From NCBI GenBank assembly GCA_025455485.1, contig JALOMJ010000009.1, positions 1 through 47,591 on the forward strand: 47,591 nucleotides of DNA, in the 5' to 3' direction. Shown piece by piece: positions 44,529 through 47,591 of the stretch (position 1 is its first letter; each line of letters starts with the position of its first letter). A program made the position numbers and the translations under genes. Origin of the DNA: Bacteroidia bacterium. Its GTDB lineage: Bacteria; Bacteroidota; Bacteroidia; B-17B0; Aurantibacillaceae. The notes under the pieces were generated by a model that was not told where the DNA came from, ran no database searches, and saw nothing but the letters and a program-made list of their open reading frames with translations.

Positions 44529-47500
44529 ATGATTCATTTCTTCGGAAACCAAACCAACACACTTTTTGCCGTTCAAACCAAAGGGGAGATGTCCTCTGAA
44601 ACCATTCAAAAATTAAATTGGCTTTTTGGAGATGCGCATAAAATTGAAAACACCTCGGTTAGGGATTATTTTGTGGGTCCACGCGCTGCCATGATCACCC
44701 CCTGGAGTACCAATGCTGTAGAAATTACACAAAACATGGGCATTTCAGGCATCACACGCATAGAAGAATTTAAACTAGTTCCTGCCAACTTTGAGGCCTT
44801 TGATGCCATGTTGTTTCAAAAATATTCTGAATTGAATCAGCACATTTTCACAATCAATGTGAAACCTGAACCAATTCAGGATGTTCATGACATAGCAGCC
44901 TATAACGTTTCCGAAGGATTGGCGTTAAGCCCTGAGGAAGTAGATTACCTGAATAATTTATCCGCCAAGTTGGGCAGAAAACTTACCGATTCCGAAATAT
45001 TTGCTTTTTCCCAGGCCAATTCAGAGCACTGCCGACACAAAATTTTCAACGGCACGTTTGTTGTGGATGGCGAGGCAAAAGCAACATCGCTTTTTAAACT
45101 GATTAAAAAAACATCTGAAACCAATCCTAATTTTATTGTTTCAGCCTATAAAGACAATGTGGCATTTTTGAAAGGCCCACGTGTGGTGCAATTTGCGCCC
45201 AAAAGTGCTGATAAACCTGATTTTTATGAGGAAAAAGAATTTGATGCAGTCCTCTCGTTAAAAGCAGAAACACATAATTTTCCAACTACAGTAGAGCCTT
45301 TTAATGGCGCTGCTACCGGTTCTGGTGGTGAAATCCGCGACCGATTGGCAGGTGGACAGGGCTCCTTGCCTTTGGCAGGGACAGCCGTTTATATGACTGC
45401 CTATTCCCGTCTTGAAAAAGAAAGAGCATGGGAGCAAGGCATGAAGGAGCGAACCTGGTTATATCAAACCCCAATGGACATACTCATTAAAGCATCCAAT
45501 GGAGCTTCCGATTTTGGTAACAAATTCGGTCAGCCTTTGATTACAGGTTCTGTGCTCACATTCGAACACGAAGAACACAAACGTAAACTGGGCTATGATA
45601 AAGTTATCATGCAGGCCGGTGGTATAGGTTATGGAAAATTTGATCAGGCCATTAAAAAAACGCCGAAAGCCGGTGATAAAATTGTCATTTTGGGTGGCGA
45701 AAACTACCGCATAGGCATGGGTGGAGCGGCTGTATCCTCTGCAGATACAGGCGCTTTTGGATCAGGCATCGAATTGAATGCCATACAGCGCTCCAATCCT
45801 GAAATGCAAAAACGGGCGGCCAATGCCATTCGTGGTTTGGTGGAAAGTGATAACAACCCAATTGTTTCCATTCACGACCATGGTGCCGGAGGGCATTTGA
45901 ATTGTTTGTCAGAATTGGTGGAAGCCACCGGAGGACTTATAGATCTGGACAAATTGCCTGTCGGCGATCCTACCTTATCAGCCAAAGAAATTATTGGCAA
46001 CGAATCACAAGAACGCATGGGTTTGGTGATTGGAAAAAAAGACATTGATATCTTGCAACGCATTGCTGAGCGCGAGCGCTCGCCAATGTATCAGGTAGGC
46101 GATGTAACTAATGATCACCGGTTTACTTTTGAATCTAAAACTACGGGATTAAAACCCATGGATTATGCCTTGGAAGATTTTTTCGGCAGTTCACCAAAAA
46201 CCATCATGACCGACCGGTCGATAAAAATAAAGTACGCCGATTTAACTTACACTGTAGCGAACATTCCTCAGTATTTGAATCAGGTGCTTCAGCTGGAGGC
46301 AGTGGCTTGCAAAGATTGGTTGACCAATAAAGTGGACCGTTGCGTGGGAGGTCGTGTTGCAAAACAACAGTGTGCAGGTCCATTGCAATTGCCTTTAAAT
46401 AATGTTGGCGTGATGGCTTTAGATTATAAAGGTAAGCACGGCATAGCCACCAGCATTGGTCATTCTCCGGTTGCCGCGTTGATTGATGCTGCTGCAGCAT
46501 CACGCACAGCCATAGCCGAAGCCCTTTCCAACATTGTTTGGGCGCCTTTACAGGAAGGATTAAAATCAGTTTCACTTTCTGCCAACTGGATGTGGCCTTG
46601 CAAAAACGAAGGCGAAGACGCGCGTTTATACGAGGCTGTGAAAAGCTGCTCTGAATTTGCCATAGAATTGGGCATTAACATTCCAACAGGAAAGGATTCG
46701 CTTTCCATGAAACAAAAATACAAAGTGGTTGAACCGGTTTTAAAACGTGGTGGCGGTTACATTTATTATCTGAATTTATCGCAAGACCACTTTAAATTAG
46801 GCGGCTCCTCTTTTGCGCAAATTTTAAATAAGATAGGTGCTGAGGTGCCGAGCATCAAAAACGCAAACTATTTTAAAACAGCATTCAATGTAATGCAGCA
46901 ATTAATCAAAGAACGTAAAATAAACGTCGGTCACGATGTTGGCAGCGGCGGTTTAATCACCACTTTGCTTGAAATGAGCTTTGCTGCGGTGAACCTTGGT
47001 GCAGAATACGACCTTAGTGTTTTAAAAGAAAAAGATTCAGTAAAAACATTTTTCAACGAGAACATTGGTTTGGTGTTTCAAGCAGAAGCTTCAGTAGTTT
47101 CTGTTTTCGAACAAAACAAATTAGAGGTATTTAAAATTGGAGAAGTAAGGGAGGGCAACAGCATTACGGTAAAGAATTATGAAGATACATTCAGTTTCAG
47201 TGTGCCGGAAATTAGGGATGTGTGGTACAAAACGTCGTTCTTGCTGGATACCAAACAAACAAAAAGCGGCATGGCTGTTGAACGTTTCGTAAATTATAAA
47301 AGTCAGCCATTGCAATTTAATTTTCCTGAACACTTTGATGGGAAAATTCCAACGCATACAAAAACGGTAAAACCTAAGGCTGCCATCATCCGTGAGAAGG
47401 GCAGCAATTCAGAACGAGAAATGGCCAATGCCATGTTTCTGGCAGGTTTTGATGTAAAAGATGTGCACATGACGGATTTAATTTCCGGGCGTGAAACGCT

Positions 47501-47591
47501 GGAAGACATTCAGTTTATTGGCGCAGTTGGCGGGTTTTCTAACTCTGATGTGTTGGGTTCGGCAAAAGGCTGGGCAGGTGCATTTTTATAC
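44529..47591 (+). CDS. purL: Phosphoribosylformylglycinamidine synthase, large single-chain type (3' end outside window)
   Basis: PurL converts FGAR to FGAM with glutamine and ATP in purine synthesis. 1021 codons are visible of an expected ~1230. Motifs: SQANSEHCRHKIFNG, SLKAETHNFPTTVEPFNGAATGSGGEIRD (residues about 245-275), IHDHGAGG, RCVGGRVAKQQCAGPLQLPLNN, and GVMALDYKGKHGIATSIGH. The N-terminus (MIHFFGN) matches the large-type N-domain. The C-terminal glutaminase domain has just begun (AAIIREKGSNSEREMANAMFLAGFDVKDVHM), and its catalytic Cys/His/Glu lie past the window edge. The gene stands alone after the tRNA with its own promoter. Confidence 0.97.
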   Translation, partial: MIHFFGNQTNTLFAVQTKGEMSSETIQKLNWLFGDAHKIENTSVRDYFVGPRAAMITPWSTNAVEITQNMGISGITRIEEFKLVPANFEAFDAMLFQKYSELNQHIFTINVKPEPIQDVHDIAAYNVSEGLALSPEEVDYLNNLSAKLGRKLTDSEIFAFSQANSEHCRHKIFNGTFVVDGEAKATSLFKLIKKTSETNPNFIVSAYKDNVAFLKGPRVVQFAPKSADKPDFYEEKEFDAVLSLKAETHNFPTTVEPFNGAATGSGGEIRDRLAGGQGSLPLAGTAVYMTAYSRLEKERAWEQGMKERTWLYQTPMDILIKASNGASDFGNKFGQPLITGSVLTFEHEEHKRKLGYDKVIMQAGGIGYGKFDQAIKKTPKAGDKIVILGGENYRIGMGGAAVSSADTGAFGSGIELNAIQRSNPEMQKRAANAIRGLVESDNNPIVSIHDHGAGGHLNCLSELVEATGGLIDLDKLPVGDPTLSAKEIIGNESQERMGLVIGKKDIDILQRIAERERSPMYQVGDVTNDHRFTFESKTTGLKPMDYALEDFFGSSPKTIMTDRSIKIKYADLTYTVANIPQYLNQVLQLEAVACKDWLTNKVDRCVGGRVAKQQCAGPLQLPLNNVGVMALDYKGKHGIATSIGHSPVAALIDAAAASRTAIAEALSNIVWAPLQEGLKSVSLSANWMWPCKNEGEDARLYEAVKSCSEFAIELGINIPTGKDSLSMKQKYKVVEPVLKRGGGYIYYLNLSQDHFKLGGSSFAQILNKIGAEVPSIKNANYFKTAFNVMQQLIKERKINVGHDVGSGGLITTLLEMSFAAVNLGAEYDLSVLKEKDSVKTFFNENIGLVFQAEASVVSVFEQNKLEVFKIGEVREGNSITVKNYEDTFSFSVPEIRDVWYKTSFLLDTKQTKSGMAVERFVNYKSQPLQFNFPEHFDGKIPTHTKTVKPKAAIIREKGSNSEREMANAMFLAGFDVKDVHMTDLISGRETLEDIQFIGAVGGFSNSDVLGSAKGWAGAFLY

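Noticed and set aside
47515..47560. purL reads AVGGFSNSDVLG where E. coli has ACGGFSYGDVLG, suggesting loss of a catalytic Cys
   Set aside because: The glutaminase nucleophile is the Cys of the later GVCNGCQ motif, which lies outside the window, so no loss can be claimed.
1..47591. CRISPR arrays, insertion sequences or prophage genes
   Set aside because: No regularly spaced repeats, transposase or phage structural motifs were found on either strand.

Overview
The window comes from a chromosome of the phylum Bacteroidota. It carries gliding/type IX secretion genes (gldF, gldG, porW/sprE and a cargo protein with a type A sorting domain), promoters of the Bacteroidota form TTG-N~20-TAnnTTTG, several TTG/GTG starts without an obvious Shine-Dalgarno sequence, and bactofilin beside atpZ. 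The genus cannot be fixed from this sequence alone.

Layout: (1) 1-3231: gldG (cut by the window edge) and gldF on the minus strand, then a secreted cargo-like gene. (2) 3352-8731: a minus-strand envelope pair (serine hydrolase lipoprotein and the transglycosylase mtgA), then a membrane-anchored thioredoxin-like gene and uvrA on the plus strand. (3) 8732-15239: a non-coding stretch with structured, possibly group II intron-like sequence, then a small membrane-anchored protein, an RND adaptor, and one 1525-residue protein that fuses an RND pump to an outer-membrane efflux channel. (4) 15240-24277: a CDF-like cation transporter, then an eight-gene operon behind a TAnnTTTG promoter with a 14-bp perfect palindrome at its expected start site. 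It encodes two unknown membrane proteins, a TetR regulator, a His-rich lipoprotein, a cupin and a complete TolC/adaptor/RND efflux set. This block looks AT-richer than its neighbours. (5) 24592-32336: cbpA/cbpM-like chaperone pair, ClC channel with CBS domains, a small basic secreted protein, a CarboxypepD-regulatory-like protein, an outer-membrane barrel, a CPA2 antiporter with Usp-like tail, and a seven-helix membrane protein. (6) 32333-43715: tamB and tsaD diverging from a shared intergenic region, then a minus-strand run of pfkB-type kinase, porW/sprE, bactofilin, atpZ, a small membrane protein and a C1 peptidase. (7) 43795-47591: tRNA-Asn(GTT) with promoter and terminator, a repeat-containing non-coding stretch, and purL running off the end.

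The two efflux loci are the main accessory content. They are built differently (fused pump and channel without a visible regulator, versus separate parts with TetR and operator). The first pump has Asn in place of the second Asp of the usual proton-relay pair, whereas the second keeps both. Best candidates for something undescribed are the unknown parts of the TetR-controlled operon, the pump-channel fusion with an internal lipoprotein signal and a run of seven A at the junction, and the repeat/three-way-junction DNA downstream of tRNA-Asn. No CRISPR array, intact insertion sequence or prophage was seen.
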